Below, piece by piece: positions 37,280 through 45,432 of a stretch of 64,000 nt of DNA. The notes below the pieces were generated by a model that saw only the letters and a program-made list of their open reading frames with translations, searched no databases and had not been told where the DNA came from. Numbering within the stretch: the stretch's first letter is position 1; every line of letters starts with the position of its first letter. The stretch spans positions 1 through 64,000 of the forward strand of contig CAMFHP010000024.1 in NCBI GenBank assembly GCA_945952225.1. The letters run 5' to 3'. Made by a program: the position numbers and the translations under genes. This DNA comes from an uncultured Myxococcaceae bacterium. GTDB taxonomy: Bacteria > Myxococcota_A > Polyangia > Polyangiales > Ga0077539.

Positions 37280-39679
37280 ATGCGAAGGTACATCACGGCG
37301 GCGCTGCTCACGGCGGCGTGTGGAGGGGGCTCCGGGGTCGACACGGCGACGGCGCACCAGGCGGGCTCGTCGGGCGCGTGTCTCGTGCTCGACGAGGGGA
37401 CGCGCACGCTCACGGCCGAGGCCGTCGGCGACGACGTGAGCGTGGTGACCGCGCGGGGTGTGGTGGGCGGCGGGGCGCTGTTCCTCTGGAGCGACCGCTG
37501 GGGCTCGTGGGCGGCCACCGCGGACGCCGACGGCACCGTCGACACGCGCGAGGCGCGGCGCGTGCCCTTCCGCGTGGAGGGGGGGACGGGCTTCGCGGCG
37601 ATTCCGTGGGGCCCCGGGTTCCTCGTGGCGGCGGTGGGCGACGACCGCGTGGTGACGGTCTACACGCTCGATCGCACGGGCGAGGTTCGCAGCACGCAGA
37701 GTGTGGGTGCGTGCGAGGTCGCGGTGTCGACGTGCGCGCTCACGCTGGCCGAGGGCGACGGCGCGCTGCTCGCGTGGTCCGGTCCGCGCGACGAGGTTCG
37801 CGGCGGCGGGCGCGGCGCGGTGCCGAGGATCGCGCGCTTCGGTGTCGACGGCGCGATGCGCGATCCCATGGGGGGCGTGGAGGTCTCCGCCGAGGGCGGC
37901 GTGGGCGCGATCGCAGCGGCGCGCGACGGCGACGGATGGCGCGTCGTGTGGGGGCGCGACGGGGTCGATGCGCCGATGGCGATGCTCCACGTGCCTGCGA
38001 CGGGCGCGGTGGCGCGCGAGGTCACGGCGCTTCCCGCGGGCGGCGTGCTCGCGATGCGACCGGGGATCGCGGGCGCCGAGCTCGCGTGGCAGGCGCGCGA
38101 TGTCGACGGGGCGACGCGCTTCCGCTGGTGCGCGCTGCGCGATGGGGGATGCGGCGACGTGCGCGAGGGACCCGGGGGGATGCGCCTCGGCGGGGCCGCG
38201 GTGGGCAACACGGAGTACCCGCTGCGCTGGGCCGCGGATGAACTCGGGGCCGACGCGGGCGCCGTGCGCTGGACGGCCGAGGGTGCGACGCGGGTGCGCT
38301 TCGAGGGCGTTCGCGACGTGCGCGGCGAGGCGCCGACGGTGGGCGAGAACGGACGCGCGTGGTGGCGCGACGAACGGGGCGCGCTCGTGACGACGGCCCC
38401 CGGGGGTGCGCGCGTGGCGTTGCGAGGACCTGCGGCGCAGACGAGCGTGTCGGCGGCGCGGTCGGGCGACGAGCTCCTCGCGGTGTGGAGCCAGGACGAC
38501 GGCGTCGGCGGACTGCGCGCGTCGAGCCTCGTGCGCGGCGGACGCGCGGCGCCGACGTGGCGTGTGGTGATGCCCGCGGGCACGAAGGCCTCGACGCCGC
38601 GGGTGTCGGGCGGACGCGACGGATGGCTCGTGCTCTGGGACCACGGCTACGAGCACGGGCGCGAGGTGCTCGGGTCCTACGTTCCGCGGCGCGGCGAGGC
38701 CTCGGTGTGGCCCGAGGACTGCGGCGGCGCGCTGTTCTGCAACCATCCGCTCGCGGTGGGCTGGGACGTGCGCGTGGCCTCGAACGGTGGCGCGTGGATG
38801 GTCGTCGACGCGGTGGCCGGCCGCACGCTCGCGCGGCTCGTGACCGGCGGCGGTGCGGGGCCTGCGCGTGTGCTGATCGACGAGCGCGTCGAGGGGCTCT
38901 CGCTCGCGTCGCGGGGCAACGAGTGGCTCGCCGTGTGGCAGTACGGCGGCGTGCGGGCCGTGCGGATGCGCGGGAGCGGCGTTCCGATGAGCGCGCCGGT
39001 GACGCTCTTCGAGGGCGCCACGGTGGCCGCGCGCGCGCTCGACGACGGATGGCTCGTGGTCGCCACGCGCGACGAGGGCGAGGGGCCGGGGCTCCGACGT
39101 TCGCTGCGCACGATGCGGCTCGACGCGGAGGCGCGTCCCATGAGCGCGATGCCCGTGGTGCGCACCACCGCGGAGCCCTTCTACGTGGACGAAGCGGGCG
39201 TCGACGCCATGGCCCACGGCGTCGCGGTCGCGATGCAGCGGGTCGATGCGCGGGGGGTGACGTCGCTCCAGCTCGGGTGGTTCGACCCCCGGGGGGAGGG
39301 GCCCATGGAGGCCGTCGTCGATGTGCCCGTGCGCACGATGGAGGGCGCCGCGCAGGTCGTGGGCGATGGCACCGACGGCGCGTGGATCGTCACCACGGAG
39401 TACACGAGCGCTGCGATGCGAGCGCTCCCACGCGTGACCGTGCGCCACGCGGTGTGGACCTGCGCGCCCACCGTGACCGACGCGGGCGTCGTGACCGATG
39501 GAGCCGTGGGCGACGCGGGAAGCGCGGGCGACGCGGGAGGCGCCGTGCGTGACGATGGCGTGCGCAGCGCGGAGAGCGCGGGCGGATGCCGCGTGGGGCG
39601 CGTCGGTGCGGTCGGACACGCGGGCTGGATGGCGCTTGCGATGGCGGCGGCGCTGCGGCGCAGGCGGCGTCAGCGGTAG
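37280..39679 (+). CDS. Large beta-rich lipoprotein with MYXO-CTERM-like tail
   Basis: This 799-residue protein starts MRRYITAALLTAACGGGSG, a typical lipoprotein signal with Cys at 15. The long middle region is made of beta-propeller-like repeats (GDGALLAWSGPRDEV, WRVVWGRDG, SRGNEWLAVWQYGGVRAVRM). An Asp/Gly/Ala linker near residue 735-770 (VTDAGVVTDGAVGDAGSAGDAG) precedes a Cys, a hydrophobic stretch (WMALAMAAALRR) and an RRRRQR end. Its design matches the protein at 21915, so they may be paralogues. It overlaps the opposing gene at 39670 by ten bases. Confidence 0.8.
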   Translation: MRRYITAALLTAACGGGSGVDTATAHQAGSSGACLVLDEGTRTLTAEAVGDDVSVVTARGVVGGGALFLWSDRWGSWAATADADGTVDTREARRVPFRVEGGTGFAAIPWGPGFLVAAVGDDRVVTVYTLDRTGEVRSTQSVGACEVAVSTCALTLAEGDGALLAWSGPRDEVRGGGRGAVPRIARFGVDGAMRDPMGGVEVSAEGGVGAIAAARDGDGWRVVWGRDGVDAPMAMLHVPATGAVAREVTALPAGGVLAMRPGIAGAELAWQARDVDGATRFRWCALRDGGCGDVREGPGGMRLGGAAVGNTEYPLRWAADELGADAGAVRWTAEGATRVRFEGVRDVRGEAPTVGENGRAWWRDERGALVTTAPGGARVALRGPAAQTSVSAARSGDELLAVWSQDDGVGGLRASSLVRGGRAAPTWRVVMPAGTKASTPRVSGGRDGWLVLWDHGYEHGREVLGSYVPRRGEASVWPEDCGGALFCNHPLAVGWDVRVASNGGAWMVVDAVAGRTLARLVTGGGAGPARVLIDERVEGLSLASRGNEWLAVWQYGGVRAVRMRGSGVPMSAPVTLFEGATVAARALDDGWLVVATRDEGEGPGLRRSLRTMRLDAEARPMSAMPVVRTTAEPFYVDEAGVDAMAHGVAVAMQRVDARGVTSLQLGWFDPRGEGPMEAVVDVPVRTMEGAAQVVGDGTDGAWIVTTEYTSAAMRALPRVTVRHAVWTCAPTVTDAGVVTDGAVGDAGSAGDAGGAVRDDGVRSAESAGGCRVGRVGAVGHAGWMALAMAAALRRRRRQR

Positions 39680-40278
39680 GCGGCGCCCGCGCGTGCGGCG
39701 AGGGAGGCCACGATGCGCACGGCCTCGTCGACGCGGGCGAGGGGCGGGTCGACGGCGGGCCACGAGAGCGTGATCTCGCGGGCGTCGACGGCGAGGCAGA
39801 GCCCATCGAGGCTCGCGGACCCCACGAAGCGCAGGAGCGCGTGACGGAGCGAGGGTGCGCACCACGCGAGGGCGTGGGCCTCGTCGGCGGCGTAGAGCGC
39901 GAGGCGCGCGGCGAAGGCGCGGTCGTCGAGGTCGCAGCGCGAGAGACCCCCGGGGGGTGCGAGCGCGCGGTCGCAGAGCACGAGGGCGGGTGAGGCGGCG
40001 GGCGCGCGGGCGGCGAGGTGCACGACGCGCGAAGGTCCGCGGTCGCGGAGTTCGACGGTGACCACGGCGCCGTCGAGGGTGGCCACGACGCGGGGGAGGG
40101 GGAGCTCGTTGCGCGCGCCGCGCTGCGCTTCGAAGCGCCACGCGTGACGGTCGGACCACGCGCGCCAACGGGCGGTGAGGTCTTCGCGCGCGCGCTCCGA
40201 CGCGGCGAGGCCGGTGAACGCACCTGCGACGATCATGGCGCTCACGAGGGTCGCGAAGGCGATGAGCGGAAACTCCAT
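39670..40278 (-). CDS. Conserved-looking membrane-anchored protein of unknown function
   Basis: This 202-residue protein has one N-terminal helix (LIAFATLVSAMIVAGAFTGLAA) and a soluble remainder (ARWRAWSDRHAWRFEAQRG, VATLDGAVVTVELRDRGPSRVVHLAARAP). No signature motif or catalytic residue is recognisable. The gene lies 53 bases downstream of modB on the same strand and may share its transcript, but a molybdate link is not supported by sequence. It overlaps the end of the large lipoprotein gene by ten bases. Confidence 0.68.
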   Translation of the reverse strand: MEFPLIAFATLVSAMIVAGAFTGLAASERAREDLTARWRAWSDRHAWRFEAQRGARNELPLPRVVATLDGAVVTVELRDRGPSRVVHLAARAPAASPALVLCDRALAPPGGLSRCDLDDRAFAARLALYAADEAHALAWCAPSLRHALLRFVGSASLDGLCLAVDAREITLSWPAVDPPLARVDEAVRIVASLAARAGAAYR

Positions 40279-40331
40279 CGGTCAGCGCGTGCGATGCGTC
40301 GGCGCGCGTCGCGGTCGCAGCGCGCGACGGA

Positions 40332-40988
40332 TCAAGCGCGCGGGCGGGACCATGCCGCGAGGGCCGCGGTGGTCGCGAGCGAGAGGGCCGAGAGGGCGAG
40401 GGCGAGGTCGCGGGCGCGCCCATCGTCGCCCGCCTGGAGCGCGGCGAAGAGTTCGAGGGGCGCGGTGTCGGTGGCACCCGGCGCGTAGCCCGCAAAGACG
40501 AGCGTGGCGCCGAACTCGCCGAGCGCGCGCAGGGCCGTGAGCGAGAGCGCCACCGCGAGCCCCGGACGCGCCATCGGGAGCGTCACCGCGCGGAAGGTCT
40601 GCCAGGCGGAGAGTCCGTGCACGCGGGCCACGTCTTCGAGGGCGCCGTCGATGCGTGCGAAGGCCGCTTCCGAGCCCTTCGCCATGAGCGGGAGCGAGAC
40701 CACCGCGGCGGCCAGCGCGGCGCCCGTCGCGTGAAAGACGAGGCGCACCCCGAAGACCTGTTCGAGCAGCGCGCCCACGGGCCCGCGGCGACCGAAGAGC
40801 ACGAGGAGGTAGAAGCCCGTGACCGACGGGGGCATCACCATGGGCAGCACCACGAGCGCGTCGACGGCGGTGCGCAGCGCGCGGCGGGGCGTGCGTGCGA
40901 GCCACCATCCGAGCGCGACGCCCGCGGGCACCACCGCCGCGAGGGCGAGGGCCACGACGTGGAGCGAGCGCAGCAGCGGCGCGATCAC
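40332..40988 (-). CDS. modB: Molybdate/tungstate ABC transporter permease
   Basis: This 218-residue inner-membrane permease has five or six helices. The cytoplasmic EAA-loop region that contacts the ATPase reads AFARIDGALEDVARVHGLSAWQTFRAVTLPMARPGL. VLPMVMPPSVTGFYLLVLFGRRGPVG is a ModB hallmark. Its ATG overlaps the ModA stop by four bases. The expected ATPase gene modC does not follow; the next gene is an unrelated unknown. The permease must therefore borrow an ATPase from elsewhere, or modC has been lost. Confidence 0.9.
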   Translation of the reverse strand: MIAPLLRSLHVVALALAAVVPAGVALGWWLARTPRRALRTAVDALVVLPMVMPPSVTGFYLLVLFGRRGPVGALLEQVFGVRLVFHATGAALAAAVVSLPLMAKGSEAAFARIDGALEDVARVHGLSAWQTFRAVTLPMARPGLAVALSLTALRALGEFGATLVFAGYAPGATDTAPLELFAALQAGDDGRARDLALALSALSLATTAALAAWSRPRA

Positions 40989-41749
40989 GGCGCGCGGAAC
41001 CCGTGGGCTTCGAGCGTGCGGCGCGCGTCGGGGCCGCAGAGAAAGTGTCCGAGCGCGCGGGCCGCGGTGTCGTGCGGGCCACCGGGAACGAGCGCGAGCG
41101 GGAGCTGCACCGCGGGTGAGACCGTCGCGGGTGCGGCGCCGACGACGACCACGTCGTGACGGTCGCGCACGTCGGTGGCGTAGACGATTCCTGCGTCGGC
41201 CTCGTCGCGGGCCACGAGGTCGAGCACCTGGCGCACGTTGCCGCCGCGCACGATGCGGGGGCGCAGGGCGTCGAGCGTTCCGAGGGCCGTGAGCGCGCGT
41301 TCGGCGTAGACGCCTGCGGGCACCGTGGGGGTGAGTCCGAGGGCGAGGCGCGCGAGGCGCGGATGGGTCGCGAGCGTCTCCCAGGTGAGCCCGTCGAGGG
41401 CGCGGTCGCGACGTCGGATGAGCACGAGCTCGTTGCGCGCGAGGGTGCAGAGGCGCTCGGCGCGGACGCTGCGCGCGAGGCGAGTGACCGGCTCCTCCGC
41501 GGCACTCGCGAAGAGGGCGACGGGGGCGCCGCGCTCGATCTGCGAGGCGAGGTCTCCGCTCGCGCCGAAGACGAACTCGACGTGCGTCTCGGGGTGCGCC
41601 GCGTTCCAGGTGCGGGCGAGGTCTTCGAGGGGCGCGCGGAGGCTGATGGCCGCGGAGACGCGCAGGGTCACCGGGGGCGCGTGCGACGTGTGGCAGGCCG
41701 CGAGGGCGGCGGCGACGAAGACGGGGCGACGGTCGGGGCGCGGGAGCAT
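40985..41749 (-). CDS. modA: Molybdate-binding protein, predicted lipoprotein
   Basis: This 254-residue substrate-binding protein is of the ModA type. The oxyanion-binding blocks are visible: AAISLRAPLEDLARTW near the start, FGASGDLASQIERGAPVALFASAAEEPV and VARDEADAGIVYATDV. The N-terminus VFVAAALAAC is a lipobox with Cys19, so the protein is lipid-anchored rather than free in the periplasm, which is less usual in Gram-negatives. It precedes modB with an ATGA overlap. Selectivity between molybdate and tungstate cannot be told from sequence. Confidence 0.9.
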   Translation of the reverse strand: MLPRPDRRPVFVAAALAACHTSHAPPVTLRVSAAISLRAPLEDLARTWNAAHPETHVEFVFGASGDLASQIERGAPVALFASAAEEPVTRLARSVRAERLCTLARNELVLIRRRDRALDGLTWETLATHPRLARLALGLTPTVPAGVYAERALTALGTLDALRPRIVRGGNVRQVLDLVARDEADAGIVYATDVRDRHDVVVVGAAPATVSPAVQLPLALVPGGPHDTAARALGHFLCGPDARRTLEAHGFRAP

Positions 41750-41796
41750 CGCCCTGCGCTATCGCACGAAGGCACCGGGTCGCGCGATGCGAACGG

Positions 41797-42405
41797 TCAG
41801 CGCGCGGGCGCTGCGGGGGTCGCGGCGGCGCGCTGCGGGGCGGTGGAGGCCGCGAAGCCGCGCATGAGGCTCAGCATCGGGAGCATCATCGCGAGGAGCT
41901 CGGCGTCGCGCTGCGCGGCGAGGTGGGGCGCGAAGCGTCCGCCTGCGGGGTTGCCGTTCGCGCGGTAGGTGCCGTCGTCGGTGAGCGTGAGGAGGTTGGC
42001 GCGGCCGTCGACCTGCATCGCGAGGCCCTCGGCGGTGAGCCGCAGCGAGAGCGTCTGCTCGGGCGCGCGCCACGGGAGCACCACGGTGCCATCGGCCTCG
42101 ACGTGGAGGAGCTCGATGCCGTCGCGGGCCACGAAGCGATTGCCTTCGAAGCGTCCGAGCACGTCGGCGCCGAGGGAGGCCGTTCCGTCGGCGGCGAGGG
42201 CCACGGGCTGCGCGGGTCGCCCGCCCTCGAAGGGCACCGGCGTGATGGCGCCCGCAGACTGCACCGCGAGCCGCGCGGCGGGCGTCACGTTGCCCGCGGT
42301 GAGCGCCGCTGCGGTCACGCCCGAAGGCGCCGTTCCGCCCGACGCGCTCGCGCAGCCGAGCCCGAGGAGGCACATCGCAGGGAGCATCCATCGCACCGAT
42401 CGCAT
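41797..42405 (-). CDS. Small predicted lipoprotein of unknown function
   Basis: This 202-residue protein has the signal peptide MRSVRWMLPAMCLLGLGC with lipobox Cys18. The mature part has a series of beta-type segments (FEGGRPAQPVALAADGTASLGADVLGRFEGNRFVA, ELLHVEADGTVVLPWRAP, LAMQVDGRANLLTLTDDGTYRANG) that resemble a small beta-barrel or repeated strand domain, and an Ala/Pro-rich end. The ATG at 42405 is chosen because it opens the signal peptide; the ORF extends further upstream without it. It ends 47 bases before modA on the same strand. Confidence 0.75.
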   Translation of the reverse strand: MRSVRWMLPAMCLLGLGCASASGGTAPSGVTAAALTAGNVTPAARLAVQSAGAITPVPFEGGRPAQPVALAADGTASLGADVLGRFEGNRFVARDGIELLHVEADGTVVLPWRAPEQTLSLRLTAEGLAMQVDGRANLLTLTDDGTYRANGNPAGGRFAPHLAAQRDAELLAMMLPMLSLMRGFAASTAPQRAAATPAAPAR

Positions 42406-42539
42406 CGTCGTCTCACCGGTGCGCGCCGGGAGGGAGGGGGGGAGTCGTTCGAGGGGCGGCGCGCGGGCCGCGAGGGTATCCGCAGTCGGTGTGCGAGGGG
42501 ACGGTCGCGTGCGGGCCCGGTAAGCCGTCGTAAGCGCGC

Positions 42540-43202
42540 TCAGCGGTCGAGGGCGGTGCGCTGCCACGGCGAGGGCACCACGCGGTCGTGCACGAGGTCG
42601 TGAAAGGTCGCCGCGCGCGCCGCGAGGTCGAGCACGAGCACACACGGATCGTCGTCGGGCACGAGCGTTCCCGCGTTGACGAGGGTGACGTCGCCGAGGG
42701 GGCGCACCATGCGTCGGTGCGTGTGTCCGCCGAGGGCGAAGGCGCATCCCGCGGCCTCGCCGAAGAAGCGCGCGAAGGTGGGATCGCCGGGGTCAAGGTG
42801 CAGTGGGTTGTCGTCGGTGACGCGCACCATGTCCTGCGAGCCGAGCCCGTGGCCGAGGAGCACCTCTCCCGCGGTGGTCTCGATGCGTTGGAGGGGGCGC
42901 AGCGCGGTGATCCACGCGAGCGTGTCGCGGCCGAGCGCGCGTCGGTCCGTGGCGTGTCGCAGCGTGCGGAGCTGATCGGTGAGCAGCCAGCGCTCGTGGT
43001 TGCCGCGCACGGCGCACACGTCGGCGTCGCGGAGCAGTGCCACCACGCGGTCGACGTCGCCCGGTCCATCGACCACGTCGCCGACGGAGAGCACACGGTC
43101 GACGCCCTCGGCGCGCAAGAACTGGAGCGCCGACGTGAGCGCGGCGAGGTTCGCGTGCACGTCACCGAGCACGCCGAGTCGGGAGGGGAGCGCGGTGGTC
43201 AT
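42540..43202 (-). CDS. Calcineurin-like metallophosphoesterase
   Basis: This is a 220-residue two-metal phosphoesterase. The motifs appear in order: GDVHANLAAL, VGDVVDGPGD, RGNHERWL, LGHG and FALGGHTHRRM. This is the YfcE/ApaH-like arrangement, so likely substrates are phosphodiesters or nucleotide-type compounds, not predicted further. It has no signal peptide. The start at 43202 gives MTTALPSRLGVLGDVHAN, the usual short lead before the first motif. The Rieske lipoprotein lies 44 bases upstream on the same strand. Confidence 0.9.
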   Translation of the reverse strand: MTTALPSRLGVLGDVHANLAALTSALQFLRAEGVDRVLSVGDVVDGPGDVDRVVALLRDADVCAVRGNHERWLLTDQLRTLRHATDRRALGRDTLAWITALRPLQRIETTAGEVLLGHGLGSQDMVRVTDDNPLHLDPGDPTFARFFGEAAGCAFALGGHTHRRMVRPLGDVTLVNAGTLVPDDDPCVLVLDLAARAATFHDLVHDRVVPSPWQRTALDR

Positions 43203-43246
43203 GGCAGCGCACGGTGTTGCCCCGTCGCGCGCCGCGCCGCAAGCGA

Positions 43247-43993
43247 TCAGGGAACGGCGGTGCGCGTGCCCATCGCGACGGTGCGCGTCTTGTCGACCCA
43301 CACGTTGTTGTTGCAGACGAAGACCGGGTAGTTGACCAGCGAGGTCGCGGTGGGCCCCGAGAGCACGCGCCCGTCGCTGTTGAAGATCGCGCCGTGGCAC
43401 GGGCAGCGCGAGGTGGTCGTCGCCGACGCGGGCGCGGGCACGCCGCACGAGCGATGCGGGCACACCGACGAGTACGCGAAGATCCCGCGCGCGTCGCGAC
43501 CGACGATGATCGAGATCGACGTGACCGCGACCCAGCGGTTGACGGCGAAGCTGCTGAGGGGACCGATGCGCGTCGCGCTCGCGGGCGGCGTGCACGACAC
43601 GTCGGCGGCGGCATCGCGCGCGGCGTCGGGGCGCGTGACGTCGGCGGCGGCGTCGAGCGTCGCGTCGGGGCGCGTGACCTCGAGGGCGGCGTCGGGCTGC
43701 GTGACGTCGGGCTGCGTGGCGTCGGGCTGCGTGGCGTCGGGCTGTGCGCGGTCGGCGGTCATCGCGTCGGGCACCGAGGCGTCGGGCTGCGCGGCATCGG
43801 TCGCGCTCGCATCGGACGCGTCGGACGCGGTCGCGTCGGTGCGCGTGGCGTCCTGGGGATCGGCGTCGTTCCCCGCGTCGGCGGGGGTGGTGCCTGTCAC
43901 CTCGGCGCCGCAGGCGACGAGGGCCGCAGAGGCGCCCACGAGGAGCACCGCGCGGCGGGTGAGCGAGGGGTCGGGCGTGCCAGTCGTAGCCAT
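43247..43993 (-). CDS. Rieske [2Fe-2S] lipoprotein with Asp-rich linker
   Basis: This is a 248-residue protein. The N-terminal TRRAVLLVGASAALVAC combines a Tat-like RR with a lipobox Cys. About 95 residues of Asp, Ala, Thr and Gln-rich repeats follow, then a C-terminal Rieske fold with CPHRSCG and, after 17 residues, CPCHGAIF. The two Cys and two His ligands (CxH and CxxH) are intact. It is an electron carrier tethered on a flexible stalk, as in arsenite-oxidase small subunits or cytochrome-complex Rieske proteins, but its partner is unknown. Tat export fits a folded Fe-S protein. The window has no cytochrome b or c1 gene. Confidence 0.87.
   Translation of the reverse strand: MATTGTPDPSLTRRAVLLVGASAALVACGAEVTGTTPADAGNDADPQDATRTDATASDASDASATDAAQPDASVPDAMTADRAQPDATQPDATQPDVTQPDAALEVTRPDATLDAAADVTRPDAARDAAADVSCTPPASATRIGPLSSFAVNRWVAVTSISIIVGRDARGIFAYSSVCPHRSCGVPAPASATTTSRCPCHGAIFNSDGRVLSGPTATSLVNYPVFVCNNNVWVDKTRTVAMGTRTAVP
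43689..43745 (-). repeat. 15-bp tandem repeats in the Rieske linker
   Basis: Three full 15-base units and one partial, of the type gtggcgtcgggctgc on the plus strand, encode the QPDAT/QPDVT run in the Rieske lipoprotein linker. The units differ by one base or none, which suggests recent slippage and a possibly variable linker length. Confidence 0.75.
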
Positions 43994-44258
43994 GCGAGCG
44001 TGTGCCTCCGGTGAGGGGAAGAAGAAGCGCGTGCGCTGTTCGTACCGCGTTGCGCGCGGCCCACGACACACGATCTGCGCGCGAAATCCTGCGCGTGCGC
44101 TGCGGCCTGCGCGCTCCGTCTCGCGATGCCGCGCGCTCGCGGTGCGACGCCTCACGGGGCGCGGGGCACCCTGCTGCGAGGCCGTGTCTGCGATGTCCCG
44201 ACGGATGCGCGCGACACCGTGCGAGGCCCTGTGCGCTTCGCTACCGTGCGCCCTCGCC

Positions 44259-44984
44259 ATGACCGATCTGTTCCCTTCGACGGAGCCATCGTCGCTCGTG
44301 TCCGCGGGCTTCTACATCACGCGCCCGGTGCCCCGTCACGCGTGGCTCGGCGACGCGCTGCTGCCCGCGGAGATCCTCACGCTGAGCGCGTGCCTCGCGC
44401 CCCTCGTGCCCGACGTGTGGGCCCTCGCATGGTCGGTGTGCTCGCACGACGAACGCTGCGCCGAGCTCGCGAAGCTCGGGCTCCCGCCGGAGACGCTGCC
44501 CGCGGTGATGGCGCACGCGACGGAGGCCTTCGACCGCGGCGACCTCGGATGGCCCCACGTGTGGCAGTCGCCCGCGGCGGCGCGCGCGATGGTGCACGCG
44601 CTCCCCGACCTTCCGGCGGACTTCGCGGTGTACGAGCTCGGCGTGCCCGACGGAGCGGTCGACGCGCTCGTCGAGGCGCTCGCGCCCGCGGAGGGGATGG
44701 GCGCGGGAGGTCTATTTTCAAGGCTCTCCGCGAGGGTGGCCGTGGCACACGAGGCCGAGGTGATGGGCTGGGAGGTGCTCGGCGTCGATGCGGGCGGCGG
44801 CCTTCACTCGTGGCTCTGCAACGGGCTCCACACCGACGCGCATCGCACGCGGTCGGTGACGCCCGGCGCGCTGGGATTGCTCGCGCACGAAGACGACGCG
44901 CGCGCGGTCGAAGCGAGGATCGCCGAGGGCGTCGGCGCAGAGCCCGCGCAGTGGTTCCGCGGGTGTGTGCTGCGTGTGCGGTGA
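44259..44984 (+). CDS. Uncharacterised soluble protein
   Basis: This 241-residue protein has no signal or membrane segment and no recognisable domain. It is acidic, with several Trp (LGWPHVWQSPAAARAM, VMGWEVLGVDAGGGLHSWLCNGL). The C-terminus ends in QWFRGCVLRVR. The start at MTDLFPSTEPSS is the first ATG after a 265-base space shared with the divergent Rieske gene. A frame open much further upstream runs antisense to the Rieske gene and is not credible. Function unknown. Confidence 0.65.
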   Translation: MTDLFPSTEPSSLVSAGFYITRPVPRHAWLGDALLPAEILTLSACLAPLVPDVWALAWSVCSHDERCAELAKLGLPPETLPAVMAHATEAFDRGDLGWPHVWQSPAAARAMVHALPDLPADFAVYELGVPDGAVDALVEALAPAEGMGAGGLFSRLSARVAVAHEAEVMGWEVLGVDAGGGLHSWLCNGLHTDAHRTRSVTPGALGLLAHEDDARAVEARIAEGVGAEPAQWFRGCVLRVR

Positions 44985-45053
44985 GCGGTGCGGCGCGGTG
45001 CTTGACCTCCGAGGTCATGGCGTCGGGCGGCCGTGTCGTCGGAGGCTCGGGCC

Positions 45054-45422
45054 ATGGCGATGATCGTGTCGGGCGCGTTCGCGGTGGCGGGGATGATCCA
45101 TCTGCTCCCGCTGCGGGGGCTCGCGGGCGACGACGCGCTCACGGCGCTCTACGGCGTCGAGGTGCGCGACGCGACCACGCGGGTGCTCCTGCGCCATCGG
45201 GCGTTGCAGCTCGGGCTCCTCGGCGCGCTGTTGTTGTGCGCGGCGTGGCGGGTGGAACTCCGCCCGGCGGCGTGGCTCGGCGGCGTCGTGAGCGCGGGAG
45301 GATTTCTCGCGATGGTGGGGAGGCCCGGCGCGATGGGACCGCGTGTGGCGCGGGTGTGGTGGGCCGACGTGGTGGCGCTCGCGGCGCTCGCCGTGGCGGT
45401 GTGCGAAGGGGGGGGGCGGTGA
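45054..45422 (+). CDS. Small four-helix membrane protein
   Basis: This 122-residue protein has about four hydrophobic helices: MIVSGAFAVAGMIHLLPL, ALQLGLLGALLLCAAWRV, AAWLGGVVSAGGFLAMV and WWADVVALAALAVAV. It contains the stretch LTALYGVEVRDATTRVLLRHRALQLG, a pattern also seen in a family of small proteobacterial membrane proteins that databases sometimes mislabel. Nothing indicates function. The ATG has GGAGG eight bases upstream. It converges with the amine oxidase gene ten bases away. Confidence 0.7.
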   Translation: MAMIVSGAFAVAGMIHLLPLRGLAGDDALTALYGVEVRDATTRVLLRHRALQLGLLGALLLCAAWRVELRPAAWLGGVVSAGGFLAMVGRPGAMGPRVARVWWADVVALAALAVAVCEGGGR

Positions 45423-45432
45423 TCGCGAGGTG

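Noticed and set aside
36716-40495. 1259-codon open frame on the minus strand
   Set aside because: Composition is Arg/His/Pro/Ala-biased, and it runs antisense to three genes with clear lipoprotein signals or coupling.
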